Shown: positions 17,867-27,397 of the stretch, piece after piece
Layout of the letters: every line of letters begins with the position of its first letter
Position numbering within the stretch: the first letter of the stretch is position 1
Assembly: GCA_003209655.1 (NCBI GenBank)
Contig: QCPW01000005.1
Coordinates: 1-64,000 of the forward strand
Direction of reading: 5' to 3'
Length of the DNA: 64,000 nt
Source: Prochlorococcus sp. AG-442-M23
GTDB lineage: Bacteria > Cyanobacteriota > Cyanobacteriia > PCC-6307 > Cyanobiaceae
Made by a program: the position numbers and the translations under genes
The notes under the pieces: generated by a model
Seen by the model: only the letters and a program-made list of their open reading frames with translations
Database searches by the model: none
Told to the model about the DNA's origin: nothing

Positions 17867-19171
17867 ATGAAAAAAAGAATTAAGTATCTTCATTTGTCAG
17901 ATAATTTTTATCCTCTTATGACAGGAGGGACTGAAATATTTATCCAACAATTAATTAATGTTCAAATTAGTCTTGGTGACAAATATGACGTTAAGTGGGC
18001 ATGTCATAAATCAAATAATTCAGATCAAATAAAAATCAAAAATTTAGAAAATTATAAGATTTTCTTAGAGCCCGTGTTACAAAATAATAGATTAAATACT
18101 TTTTCTTTTATTGTTAAAGAAATCCCAGGTTTCTATGAGTTGCTAAAAAGATTTAAACCTGATATTGTTCATATTCATTCTTTTGGAAGTAGGACTACAA
18201 TAAATCATGTAGAAGCAATAAAAAATTTTGGAGCACAATTAATATTTACATTACATACCCCTCCATGTAGTTGTATGGGTAATTTATTAAATGCATCTCA
18301 TCAAATTTGTAAAGGCGATTTAAATGATACAAAATGTACCTTTTTCAGATTAAGATCAAAAGGTATTCCATATGTTTTTGCAAAAATAATTGCATCTCAA
18401 AATGGTTGGCCATTATCTCCTAATAAAAAAGATTTATTTTCTCGTTTATTAACATCAAGAAAATTAACTTCAAAAATGCATATTTCCTGGATAAATTTAA
18501 TCAATCAAGCTGATAATATTCATGTTTTATCAGATTGGGGCAAAGAAATGCTTATCAAACAAAAAATAAGTTGTAAAAAAATTCATCTTATTAGGACTGC
18601 TGGCCCTCAAAAATTATCTATTAAAAAAAATCTTCCCATGGAGGACGATTTCTTGAAATTAGTATTCTGGGGAAGATGTAACCCTGAGAAAGGACTTCAT
18701 ATTGTAATAGATGCAATATTAACTCTTAGTAAAGATTTGCCAATTAAATTAGATATATATGGACCTTACTGGGGAGATGACGATTATTCAAAAAATTTAA
18801 TCGAAAAAATCAAGTTTGATTCTAGAATTAATTATTTAGGTAATTTAAATCAAAAAAAACTTTTAAAGAAATTACAACATTATGATTTGGCAGTTATTCC
18901 ATCAATATGGTTTGAAACAGGACCTTTGACTGTTCTTGAGGCTTTTGCTGCTGGACTTCCTGTGGCCGGAACAAATTTAGGGGGAATAAAGGAATTATTA
19001 AATGATAAAGAAGGATGCTTTCTTTTACCTCCAGATAAATTAGCTTGGAAAAATTTATTTTTAAATATTCTGAAAAATAAAATAATTTTATCTAAATTTA
19101 AATCTCCAAGAATAAGAACTTTTTATGATGTTGAAAGCGATCTTGATAAGTTAATTTTAAAAAATATTTAA
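17867..19171 (+). CDS. GT4-family glycosyltransferase (cysteine-rich subtype)
   Basis: A 434-aa GT-B enzyme beginning KYLHLSDNFYPLMTGGTEIF. The acceptor half has the cysteine-containing LHTPPCSCMGNLL and a second block GDLNDTKCTF, a pattern shared by a GT4 subgroup. The donor half has VFWGRCNPEKGLHIVIDAI and PSIWFETGPLTVLEAFAAGL. It is longer than the neighbouring GT4s (about 370 aa) because of an insertion between these blocks. It follows the GT2 gene by 8 bp and is followed by a 122-bp AT-only gap, the largest interruption in this run of genes. Predicted cytoplasmic glycan assembly enzyme. Confidence 0.88.
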   Translation: MKKRIKYLHLSDNFYPLMTGGTEIFIQQLINVQISLGDKYDVKWACHKSNNSDQIKIKNLENYKIFLEPVLQNNRLNTFSFIVKEIPGFYELLKRFKPDIVHIHSFGSRTTINHVEAIKNFGAQLIFTLHTPPCSCMGNLLNASHQICKGDLNDTKCTFFRLRSKGIPYVFAKIIASQNGWPLSPNKKDLFSRLLTSRKLTSKMHISWINLINQADNIHVLSDWGKEMLIKQKISCKKIHLIRTAGPQKLSIKKNLPMEDDFLKLVFWGRCNPEKGLHIVIDAILTLSKDLPIKLDIYGPYWGDDDYSKNLIEKIKFDSRINYLGNLNQKKLLKKLQHYDLAVIPSIWFETGPLTVLEAFAAGLPVAGTNLGGIKELLNDKEGCFLLPPDKLAWKNLFLNILKNKIILSKFKSPRIRTFYDVESDLDKLILKNI

Positions 19172-19293
19172 AAAAATATCTTAAGAAAGATAAATTGGTT
19201 TTTTAAGATATAAATAAGATATAAGTAATTAGATTTATAAAATTATAAAGATTTATAATTATTTAAAAAAATGAATTACTTTTATAATTTTAA

Positions 19294-20418
19294 ATGAATA
19301 AAAAGAAAGTAAAAAGTTGCGATATTTTAATAGTTCTTAATTCTCTTGTGGCAGAGGGTTGCCCACAACTTGCTTTGAATTTAGCAGATTATTGGTCCTC
19401 AAAAGGAAAAAAAATTGAAATAATTTGTTTTGATAAATATCCATTAGAAATAATTGAAGAATTTAAAGCAATAAGCATTGATGTTCATTTTTATAAAAAT
19501 TTTAAAAAAAAATTCTTTAGATATTTTTTCCTAACATACTATACATATAAAGTTTGTCTTAAATTAAAACCTAAGGCTGTTCTTTGCTTCCCATTTGGAT
19601 GGCATACATTTATAGCTATAGGTGCAAAGTTTTCAGGTGTTAAGAATATATGCACACACATAGGCAATTATCCACCAATACATGAAAAATCAATTCAAAA
19701 ATTTAGATTTCTCGTTCATTTAGGAAGATTATTCACTAAAAAATGTATTTGTTGTTCAGACTATATTATGAAAGCTAGTAAAGATTATTTTTATTTACCA
19801 AATAAAGCCCTTTGTAGAGTTTATAACTGCTGTGATTTAAATAGGTTTAATAATTCAAAAAATAAAAATGAGATTAATCATGAAAAAATTTTAAATCTAG
19901 GAATGGTAGCTAGATTAGAGAAACATAAAGATCACATAACATTAATAAAATCCATAACTGAAATGAATAAGAACGGATTAAAAGTAATTTTAAATATTAT
20001 TGGCGACGGATCAAAAAGAAAAGAATTAGAAAAACTCTCAAAAGATCTTGGATTAGAATCTGTGATTAATTTTTTGGGAGCCAGGAGAGATATACCTGAA
20101 ATAATATCTCAATTAGATATTTTTGTTTTCTCAGCTAAAGAAGATGAGGGCTTTGGTATAGCTTTGGCTGAGGCTATGGCAGCAGGTATTCCAATATTGG
20201 CCTCAAATGTGGGTTCATGTCTTGAGATCTTAGGTAATGGTATATATGGAAGTTTTTTTAAAAAGGGTGATCCTAAAGATTTAGCATTAAAAGTGTTAGA
20301 AATGACTTATGATTCAAAAAATATTTATGAAAAAAGTTTAAAAGCGAGAAAATATGCTATTAATAATTTTTCTATAGAAAAAATGGCTGAATCTTATTTT
20401 GATTATCTAATTTTATGA
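19294..20418 (+). CDS. GT4-family glycosyltransferase
   Basis: A 374-aa GT-B enzyme. The acceptor domain has CDILIVLNSLVAEGCPQLAL. The donor domain has GMVARLEKHKDHITLI, IIGDGSKRKELEKL and the retaining-GT motif EGFGIALAEAMAAGIPILAS. The next gene has nearly the same donor half, suggesting an old tandem duplication. Its stop overlaps the start of the next gene by 4 bp (ATGA), so the two are translationally coupled. Donor and linkage are unknown. Confidence 0.9.
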   Translation: MNKKKVKSCDILIVLNSLVAEGCPQLALNLADYWSSKGKKIEIICFDKYPLEIIEEFKAISIDVHFYKNFKKKFFRYFFLTYYTYKVCLKLKPKAVLCFPFGWHTFIAIGAKFSGVKNICTHIGNYPPIHEKSIQKFRFLVHLGRLFTKKCICCSDYIMKASKDYFYLPNKALCRVYNCCDLNRFNNSKNKNEINHEKILNLGMVARLEKHKDHITLIKSITEMNKNGLKVILNIIGDGSKRKELEKLSKDLGLESVINFLGARRDIPEIISQLDIFVFSAKEDEGFGIALAEAMAAGIPILASNVGSCLEILGNGIYGSFFKKGDPKDLALKVLEMTYDSKNIYEKSLKARKYAINNFSIEKMAESYFDYLIL

Positions 20419-21503
20419 CAGTAAATTTTCATTTTCTAGATGGTTTAAAAATTGGGGGGATAGAAAACCTTGCCTTGACATTGTCGAGCGAAAGAGTGCA
20501 TAAAGAAAAAAATTATTTGATTAATTTGAATAAAAATATTAATGATCATTTAAATTATATTTCTAAAAATAAAAAATATAAAAATTTAAAAATAATTTCT
20601 TTGGAGAGGAAACGAGGTATATTAATTATACCATTGCTAATAAAATTATTTTCTAAAAATAAACCTCAAAATGTAATTATTTACTTTAATAATATTACTT
20701 CTCTTTGGGTTGTTTTAGGAGCAAAAATTTCAGGAATAAATAATTTAGCTATTTGTGTTCAAAATTCAATTAAAAGCTTATCTAATAAAAATTTAAAATT
20801 AATTTTTTTAATGCGAATTTTTAATATTTTAAATGTTAAACTTGTACCTTGTTCTAGTGCTATAAAAAATGCTTTTTTAAATTTTAATAAGAATATTAAA
20901 TTTGCCAAGGTTATTCAGAACTGTATAAATGTAAAAAGTTTTCAAAATCAAGTTCAGAGAAATAAAAAATTTAAAAAAATAAATTCACCCATTACCATAA
21001 TGATGGTAGCAAGGTTAGATGAGATAAAGGATCAAGAAACTTTGTTAAAAGCCTATTCAAAGATCAATCAAAAATGTAAGTTGGTTTTAGTAGGGGATGG
21101 TAATAAAAGATTATACCTTGAAGATATAGCCTCTCAACTTGGACTTAATATTAAAAAAATTTTTGTAGGTTCAAAGTTAGATATCCCGGCTATGTTAGCT
21201 GAGGCAGATATTTTTGCATTTTCTACAACTTTATCAGAGGGTTTTGGTATAGCTTTAATTGAGGCAATGGCAGCTAAACTACCTATTATTGCTACTGATG
21301 TTCCAGCTTGCAGAGAAGTTTTGGACAATGGTAAAGCTGGAATACTTATTCCAGTCGGAAGAGTCGACTTATGGATTAAGTCACTTAATCAAATAATTAG
21401 TTCTTCTACTAAACGAGATTACTATATTGAAAAATCTATTCAAAACATAAAAAAATATGATGTAAAGAATATAAAAAATAAATGGCTTAAACTTTTTAAA
21501 TAA
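20415..21503 (+). CDS. GT4-family glycosyltransferase, tandem paralogue
   Basis: A 362-aa GT-B enzyme with donor-half motifs MVARLDEIKDQETLLKAY, LVGDGNKRLYLEDIA and EGFGIALIEAMAAKLPIIA, followed by CREVLDNGKAGILIP. These align position for position with the preceding gene, while the acceptor halves differ (this one opens HFLDGLKIGGIENLALTL). It overlaps the previous gene by 4 bp and the next by 1 bp (TAATG). Likely transfers a sugar chemically similar to that of its paralogue but to a different acceptor. Confidence 0.9.
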   Translation: MTVNFHFLDGLKIGGIENLALTLSSERVHKEKNYLINLNKNINDHLNYISKNKKYKNLKIISLERKRGILIIPLLIKLFSKNKPQNVIIYFNNITSLWVVLGAKISGINNLAICVQNSIKSLSNKNLKLIFLMRIFNILNVKLVPCSSAIKNAFLNFNKNIKFAKVIQNCINVKSFQNQVQRNKKFKKINSPITIMMVARLDEIKDQETLLKAYSKINQKCKLVLVGDGNKRLYLEDIASQLGLNIKKIFVGSKLDIPAMLAEADIFAFSTTLSEGFGIALIEAMAAKLPIIATDVPACREVLDNGKAGILIPVGRVDLWIKSLNQIISSSTKRDYYIEKSIQNIKKYDVKNIKNKWLKLFK

Positions 21504-22672
21504 TGAAAATAATAATAGTTTTAAGAAATATTGGTCCTTATCACCAATCTAGATTTGAATCATTAGTAAATGCAAATTTAAAAGTATATGCATTTGAGAC
21601 AAGACCTGAATCTAAAGAATATTTATGGGGGTTATCAAATAGTCTTAAATATCAGGTAATTAAATTCCCAATATCTATTTCTCGAGAAAAAGATATTTCA
21701 AACAGAGAGATAGATTGTTTTTATAAAAAAAATATATCTTTAATTAAACCAGATGCTATTGTTTCAGTTGGATGGGCTGATCGCAGCTATCAAAGATTAC
21801 TAATATATGCTAACTCAAAAAATATACCCTGTGTAGTTGTAAGTGATTCAATAATAAAAAAAGAAAATAATAAAAAAAGATTTTTTTTAAAAGAGATTTT
21901 AAAAAAAATTATTTTAAAAGGTTATAGTTCAGCTTTTGTAGCAGGAAAGGAAAGTAAAGATTATTTATTAAAGCTAGGTTTTAAAGATGAAAGGATCTTT
22001 CATCCCTGGAATGTAATTGATAATAAATTTTTTGAAAACTATACTATAAAATCAAAGAAATCTGAATACAAATATTTTTTATGTGTAAGCCGTTTTTTAG
22101 AACGAAAAAATCTTTTTAATCTTATAAAAAGCTTTTCAAACTATCAAAAAGAAGGAGGAAGTTGGGGATTAAAAATTATAGGGTCTGGCGATCTATATGT
22201 AAAACTAAAAAAATATGTAGATACAATTATAAATAAAGAAAAAGTTGAAATAATAAATTGGTTACAGATAAATGATTTAGTACAATATTATAAAAACGCT
22301 TCAGGATTTATACTTCCAAGCTATTTTGATAATTGGGGATTAGTTGTAAACGAAGCTATTGCTTCTGGCTTACCTTGCATTGTTAGCAAAAATTGTGGAT
22401 GTGCAGTAGATTTAATAAAAAATAATCAAACTGGTTTTTTATTTAATCCAAACAAAAATGACGAATTGAAAATATGTATGAAAAAAGTAGACAATCTTAC
22501 AAAATATGAACAATTAAAAATGGTTTCACTTGCAAGATCTAATTTAAATAATTATGATTTAGATATTTTCTCAAAGAACTTAAAAAAAGCTATAGTTTTT
22601 TCAATAAAAAATCAGAGGAAATCACTTACTTCATCATTACTACTTAGATTAGTTTCTAGTATATGTTCATAG
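21503..22672 (+). CDS. GT4-family glycosyltransferase
   Basis: A 389-aa GT-B enzyme. It begins IIIVLRNIGPYHQSRFESL, a start found in GT4 enzymes that act on long chains. The donor half has LCVSRFLERKNLFNLIKSF, KIIGSGDLYVKL and PSYFDNWGLVVNEAIASGLP. The first base of its ATG is the last base of the previous stop codon, and its end overlaps the polymerase gene by 10 bp. It is in the middle of a translationally coupled chain. Substrates unknown. Confidence 0.9.
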   Translation: MKIIIVLRNIGPYHQSRFESLVNANLKVYAFETRPESKEYLWGLSNSLKYQVIKFPISISREKDISNREIDCFYKKNISLIKPDAIVSVGWADRSYQRLLIYANSKNIPCVVVSDSIIKKENNKKRFFLKEILKKIILKGYSSAFVAGKESKDYLLKLGFKDERIFHPWNVIDNKFFENYTIKSKKSEYKYFLCVSRFLERKNLFNLIKSFSNYQKEGGSWGLKIIGSGDLYVKLKKYVDTIINKEKVEIINWLQINDLVQYYKNASGFILPSYFDNWGLVVNEAIASGLPCIVSKNCGCAVDLIKNNQTGFLFNPNKNDELKICMKKVDNLTKYEQLKMVSLARSNLNNYDLDIFSKNLKKAIVFSIKNQRKSLTSSLLLRLVSSICS

Positions 22673-24033
22673 ATTTTCTATTTAGTTTAAAATTTTCAGA
22701 AATATTTTTTTTTATAATCCTTTTTACAATTTGTTTATGGGATATATTAAAAAACTATCAAGATAAAAATTGGTTTAATTTTTTTAAGCCAACTACATTA
22801 TTCGGCGTATTAGTAATTTTTTATTGTTTGGTTGGACCCATTATCACATCTGGTCAGCAAGATGGATCACTTTTGCATAGATCTGTCGATCATAGGGAGT
22901 TTTATGAAATTGGTTTGTTAGCAGCTCTCTTTTCTTATTTATCTTTTCAATTGGGTTTTAACTATAAAAAATATTTTAAGATAAATAAATTCGGTATTAA
23001 TAAATTAAAAAATTATCGACTTCAAATTAAAGATTATTTATTCATTCAGAAATGGGGCGAAAGAATTATTTTATTTGTATTATTAATGCAATTTATTAAT
23101 TATGGACCAAGCTTAATTTCTAGAGTTGTTAGTTTGTATACTGGGGTAGATATTTTGAAAAATGCAGGATACATAGGTCTTGCCTCTGGTAGCATTTCAT
23201 ATACAACTAATTTCCTGATAGTTGCCATAGCTTTATTATATATATGCTTATTAAACGGTATTAAGGAAAGAACTAAATTTATTTTTTACCTTGCAATAAC
23301 AGTTGGGTTATATGTGAGCTTAGGCTTTAGATATAGATTATTGTTATTATTTTTACCTTTAGCCTTAATTTATTTTTTTTATAAAAAAATAAAACCTAGT
23401 ATTATTTTTTTACTGAGCTTCATTTTTTCGGCACTGCTTATTTTTGGATTTATTCAAGTTTCTAGAGACTACGGAAGGGGCTTGGATTATGATCTTTTTT
23501 CAAGAAATATTTCAAAAACAGATAAATCATTTTTTGAATTCGTATTAAAATCAGCAACCGGCGACACTAATATTTTTAATACTTCTGCTGGTCTTATTTA
23601 TAAGACGCCTAATGAAATTAATTATGCTGGACTTAAACCAATTATAAATACCATTACTCTACCTATCCCAAGAATATTGTGGAAAAATAAACCAAAGGGA
23701 GAATATATTTTTGATGCTTATAAACGTATTTATGAAGGTTACTTAGAGGAGGTTGGTGCAGCACATCTTGGTTTCGCAGAATATTATTTAGTCGGTGGAT
23801 GGATTGCATTAATTACGGTTAACTTCTTTATTGGACTTTTTTTTAAGAAATTATGGTCCGAGTTTTTGATTAATTTTAATGATCCAATAGCTCAAATTAA
23901 ATATAGTTTATATTTAAGTTTTTTATTTATAGTTTTTACTAGAGGATATTTACTTCAAGTAACATTTTTATATTTTACAATTTTTATTCCTTTCATTTAT
24001 TTCTCTAATATTTGGAATAAAAGATATACATAA
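22663..24033 (+). CDS. Wzy-like oligosaccharide repeat-unit polymerase
   Basis: A 456-aa polytopic membrane protein with about 11 hydrophobic segments (for example FFFIILFTICLWDIL and IFLLSFIFSALLIFGFIQV) and a large polar loop around residues 270-370 that contains SRDYGRGLDYD and PRILWKNKPKGE. Layout and length fit O-antigen/capsule polymerases, which have little sequence conservation. The loop before the last helices is typically the catalytic periplasmic one. It lies between GT4 genes with overlapping ends. No other polymerase is seen in the island, so this is the best Wzy candidate. Confidence 0.8.
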   Translation: MFIDFLFSLKFSEIFFFIILFTICLWDILKNYQDKNWFNFFKPTTLFGVLVIFYCLVGPIITSGQQDGSLLHRSVDHREFYEIGLLAALFSYLSFQLGFNYKKYFKINKFGINKLKNYRLQIKDYLFIQKWGERIILFVLLMQFINYGPSLISRVVSLYTGVDILKNAGYIGLASGSISYTTNFLIVAIALLYICLLNGIKERTKFIFYLAITVGLYVSLGFRYRLLLLFLPLALIYFFYKKIKPSIIFLLSFIFSALLIFGFIQVSRDYGRGLDYDLFSRNISKTDKSFFEFVLKSATGDTNIFNTSAGLIYKTPNEINYAGLKPIINTITLPIPRILWKNKPKGEYIFDAYKRIYEGYLEEVGAAHLGFAEYYLVGGWIALITVNFFIGLFFKKLWSEFLINFNDPIAQIKYSLYLSFLFIVFTRGYLLQVTFLYFTIFIPFIYFSNIWNKRYT

Positions 24034-25109
24034 TGAAAATTTTACACATATCTTATTCTTATGACTTTAAGGATGGTGGCATAACAACCGTCGTTGAACA
24101 GTTAATAAGAGAACAAAAAAAAACGAAAATTAAAGTTGAATGGTTAGCAAGTAATCTTTTTTTAAGGCCTTTTAAACGTAGAAAATTAATTAAAGAAATT
24201 TTAAAAATCAATCCAACAATTGTTCATTTACATGGTCTATGGAGAGTTCATACCAGAATTACTAATGATTTATTAAAAGCTGGAATTCCATATGTAATTA
24301 CTCCTCACGGAATGTTGGATAAATGGGCTTTAAATCAATCAAAAGTAAAAAAAATTATATCTTGGTATTTATGGGAAAAAAAAGCATTGCATAATAGTTC
24401 TTTTATTCAAGTTCTTTCTTCTGGGGAACTTGAAGCTATAAAAAAGATAAATTCAACCTGGAAATGTAATTTAGTTTCAAATGGGATATTTTTGCCTGAA
24501 AAGAAAGAATTGAAGTTAAACACATATCCAAAAACTTGGGAAAATAAAATTCCTCGAAATTCAAATGTTTTGCTTTTTTTAGGGAGATTTCATGAAAAAA
24601 AAGGTATAAATGAATTGATAAAAGCATGGGCGGTTGTATCACAATATTCATGTAGCAAAAATTGGTGGATTTGTTTTGCTGGTTCTGGAAATCTAAATCT
24701 ATTTAAAAATTACGACGCTTTATCAGAAAATAAAAGAATTTTAGTTTCAAAACCAGTTTTTGATTTAGAAAAAGAAAAAGTATTTCGAAATTCTTCTGCT
24801 TTTATTCTGAGTTCTTTTTCAGAAGGATTACCCATGGCAGTTTTAGAAGCTATGTCATATGGTATTCCATGTTTAATAAGTGAAAACTGCAATCTTCCTG
24901 AAACTCTTAATATTGGTGCTGCCATAAAAACTAATCCATCAGTTGATGAAATAATTAAATCTTTAAAACATTTAATTAAAATGAACGATAAAGAGAAAAA
25001 AAAGATTTCTAAACTTGCTTATAATTATGTTTCTCTTAATCATAATTGGTCAAATATAACATCCAAATTAAATGATTTATACAGATCAATTTGTGAAGAT
25101 ATCTTATGA
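24033..25109 (+). CDS. GT4-family glycosyltransferase
   Basis: A 358-aa GT-B enzyme opening ILHISYSYDFKDGGITTVVE. It has the VHLHGLWRVH and YVITPHGMLDKWAL acceptor-site motifs seen in many capsule GT4s, then LFLGRFHEKKGINELIKAW and SSFSEGLPMAVLEAMSYGIP. It shares one base with the stop of the polymerase gene. A 64-bp AT-rich gap follows before the acetyltransferase. Predicted to work on the cytoplasmic face. Confidence 0.9.
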   Translation: MKILHISYSYDFKDGGITTVVEQLIREQKKTKIKVEWLASNLFLRPFKRRKLIKEILKINPTIVHLHGLWRVHTRITNDLLKAGIPYVITPHGMLDKWALNQSKVKKIISWYLWEKKALHNSSFIQVLSSGELEAIKKINSTWKCNLVSNGIFLPEKKELKLNTYPKTWENKIPRNSNVLLFLGRFHEKKGINELIKAWAVVSQYSCSKNWWICFAGSGNLNLFKNYDALSENKRILVSKPVFDLEKEKVFRNSSAFILSSFSEGLPMAVLEAMSYGIPCLISENCNLPETLNIGAAIKTNPSVDEIIKSLKHLIKMNDKEKKKISKLAYNYVSLNHNWSNITSKLNDLYRSICEDIL

Positions 25110-25173
25110 AAATGAATATATTTTAATTATTCAAAGATGTTTAATATAAATTTAAATAAGAAAAATATTGATA

Positions 25174-25725
25174 ATGAGACTTCAAAAATTAAATTTATAT
25201 GTGAAGAAAAAAAATAGAATTTCAAATATATTAGTTAAATTAATTTGGGATTTTTTTGGAAAACCCCTTTTTTCTAGTTACCTTCCTGGAACATGTTGGA
25301 GAAAATTAATTTTAAGAATTTTTGGGGCAGAAATTGGAAAGGGAGGAAAAATTAAAACAAATATAAAAATTTCAGAACCATGGAATTTATCAATAGGAGA
25401 TCATTGCTGGATTGGCGAAAACGTATGGATAGATAATTTGGCTTTAGTTAAAATTGGTAATAGAGTTTGTATCTCTCAAGGAGTATATATATGTACTGGT
25501 AATCATAACTATAAAAAAGAATTATTTAATTTAATTTTGGAAAAAATCCTTATTGAAGATGATTGTTGGATCGCTGCAAAGTCAATTATTGCACCTGGAT
25601 CTACATTAAAAAGAGGATCTGTATCCACTTTAGGGTCTGTAATCTCAGGTATACTTCAAGAAGATGGAATTTATAAAGGTAATCCAGCAAAGCTTTTAAA
25701 ATCAAAAAATGATTACATCAATTAA
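25174..25725 (+). CDS. WcaF-like hexapeptide acetyltransferase
   Basis: A protein of about 183 aa of the left-handed beta-helix acyltransferase family, close to the colanic-acid acetyltransferase WcaF. It has the imperfect hexapeptide repeats IGDHCWIGENVWIDN and IGNRVCISQGVYI, the catalytic-loop TGNHNY, then IEDDCWIAAKSIIAPGST and the closing YKGNPAKLLK. The start is taken at the ATG at 25174; a TTG at 25168 is in frame two codons earlier. The 3' end overlaps the next gene by 17 bp. It O-acetylates a sugar of the repeat unit. Which one is not readable. Confidence 0.9.
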   Translation: MRLQKLNLYVKKKNRISNILVKLIWDFFGKPLFSSYLPGTCWRKLILRIFGAEIGKGGKIKTNIKISEPWNLSIGDHCWIGENVWIDNLALVKIGNRVCISQGVYICTGNHNYKKELFNLILEKILIEDDCWIAAKSIIAPGSTLKRGSVSTLGSVISGILQEDGIYKGNPAKLLKSKNDYIN

Positions 25726-26509
25726 AATAATTGTCCCAACTTTAAATACATATTTAATTCTACCTAAGTTGATAAATTCATTAAAAATTCAAACTTGGAA
25801 AGATTGGAATTTATTATTTGTTGATGGAGATTCAACTAAAAAACATTTCGATTGGATAAAGACTGCATGTTTATCTGACCCTCGATTAAATGTTATAAAA
25901 CAAAAAGAAAACTTTAAAGGAATATATGGAGCAATGAATCAGGGTTTTAAAACAATAAAAGATAATGAATTAGTCCTTTTTTGGGGTTCAGATGATTGGG
26001 CGATATATCCAAGTGCATTTGAAGATGTTATTTTAAGAGTAAATTCTTATAAAAATAAATATGATCTTATAATTTGTAGAGGAAAATATATAGATTTTAA
26101 ATCACAAAAAATTATAAGAAATGCAATATTTTTAAAAAATAAATTTTTAATTTATCTTAATAGCAAAAATTTCAAGAAAAGTCTTTTTTTTGGACTGACA
26201 CCTCCTCACCAAGCTACTTTTTTTAACAAAAAGGCTTATGAAAAATTATCAAGCTTTTCAGAAAATTTTAAACTTGCTTCAGATTTGGATTATTTTCTTA
26301 GGTTTAGCTGTATAGATAACATTTCTATATTGGTACTTAATAATAATCTAGTTAATATGACTAACAATGGTATTAGTTCTCAAAGAAATATATTAAGATT
26401 TAAAGAAGTATTTTATTCTTATAAAAATATTTTTGGGATACTTTTTTTTGTGCCCTATACTTTAAGATATGTCCGAAGAATTTTAACAAAAGTTTTTAAT
26501 GTAAGATGA
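25709..26509 (+). CDS. GT2-family glycosyltransferase
   Basis: A 266-aa GT-A enzyme opening KIIVPTLNTYLILPKLINSL. Donor-site blocks are LFVDGDSTKKHF, GIYGAMNQGF and the metal-binding FWGSDDWAIY. The spacing of HQATFFNKKAY and the SDLDYFLRF block near residue 190 is that of WcaA/WcaE-type colanic-acid GT2s. It overlaps the acetyltransferase gene by 17 bp and the SDR gene by 4 bp, so it sits within one coupled operon. Predicted to add a sugar to the repeat unit. Confidence 0.88.
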   Translation: MITSIKIIVPTLNTYLILPKLINSLKIQTWKDWNLLFVDGDSTKKHFDWIKTACLSDPRLNVIKQKENFKGIYGAMNQGFKTIKDNELVLFWGSDDWAIYPSAFEDVILRVNSYKNKYDLIICRGKYIDFKSQKIIRNAIFLKNKFLIYLNSKNFKKSLFFGLTPPHQATFFNKKAYEKLSSFSENFKLASDLDYFLRFSCIDNISILVLNNNLVNMTNNGISSQRNILRFKEVFYSYKNIFGILFFVPYTLRYVRRILTKVFNVR

Positions 26510-27396
26510 ATATTTATTTATTTGGTAAGACCTCTCTATCTGGAGAGGTTTTTTATAGATACCTTAAGTTAAAAAAAATAAAATATAAAATTCATTATTT
26601 TTCTAGAGACGAAAAAAAAGGGTATAAAATTGATCTAAAAAATCCTGATTCTTTTTCTCTTATAAATAAGGAAGAATTTATATTAATTAGTTTTGCTCCT
26701 ATCTGGCATTTCGCTGATTTTTTAAATTATTTGTTTTATCAAAAAAATTTTAGTTTAAAAAAACTTAAAGGAATTATTGCTTGTTCCTCTACTTCTGCGA
26801 TAACTAAAAGATTTGAATTCAATAATTATGATAAGAATTTATCAAAAAAATTATTAGTATCTGAAAGAAAGCTAACATCATTATCTGAAAAACTTAATAT
26901 AAATTGCCAGATAATTCGACCAACTATGATTTATGGTTCTTTTAAAGAAATTCGAGATAATAATATTTCAAAAATTTTATCTATTATGAGACATTTAAAA
27001 GTGGTTTTTCTCCCATCTTTTTCAGGCTTGAGACAACCTATCCATGCGCATCAACTAGCAGAAGTAGTTTATTTTTTAATGTTAAAATCACTAAAAGAAA
27101 AAAATAGCTGTAGCAATAATTTAATTAATTTGGGTGGCGATATTATTTTAAGTTATAACGAAATTATAGAATCTTTGAAGAATTCATTAGGTAAAAATGA
27201 TGATGCAAGAAAATGCCTTATATTAAAAATACCAAATAGATTATTCTTAATTTCTATACTCCCAGTTATGATTTTTTCTCCGAAATCTTTTGCAGCATTA
27301 TCAAGAATCTGTTCTAATTTATCAGGATTCGAAAAAGCCTGCGAAATAATAGGTAGAAACCCTAGAAGTTTCCCTTTCTCCAAAGATTTCAATTAA
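26506..27396 (+). CDS. Degenerate NAD-dependent epimerase/dehydratase-like SDR
   Basis: A 296-aa extended-SDR-like protein. The nucleotide-binding loop reads FGKTSLSGEVFY, not the usual GxxGxxG. IACSSTSAITKR occupies the place of the catalytic Ser strand, no Y-x3-K pair is obvious, and IRPTMIYGSF marks the usual SDR substrate region. The same layout is seen in some WbpV/WcaG-like proteins beside WecA-type transferases, as here, where the WecA-like gene begins 1 bp after its stop. It may be an NDP-sugar 4-epimerase or reductase supplying the initiating transferase, or a non-catalytic relative. Confidence 0.75.
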   Translation: MNIYLFGKTSLSGEVFYRYLKLKKIKYKIHYFSRDEKKGYKIDLKNPDSFSLINKEEFILISFAPIWHFADFLNYLFYQKNFSLKKLKGIIACSSTSAITKRFEFNNYDKNLSKKLLVSERKLTSLSEKLNINCQIIRPTMIYGSFKEIRDNNISKILSIMRHLKVVFLPSFSGLRQPIHAHQLAEVVYFLMLKSLKEKNSCSNNLINLGGDIILSYNEIIESLKNSLGKNDDARKCLILKIPNRLFLISILPVMIFSPKSFAALSRICSNLSGFEKACEIIGRNPRSFPFSKDFN

Positions 27397-27397
27397 T

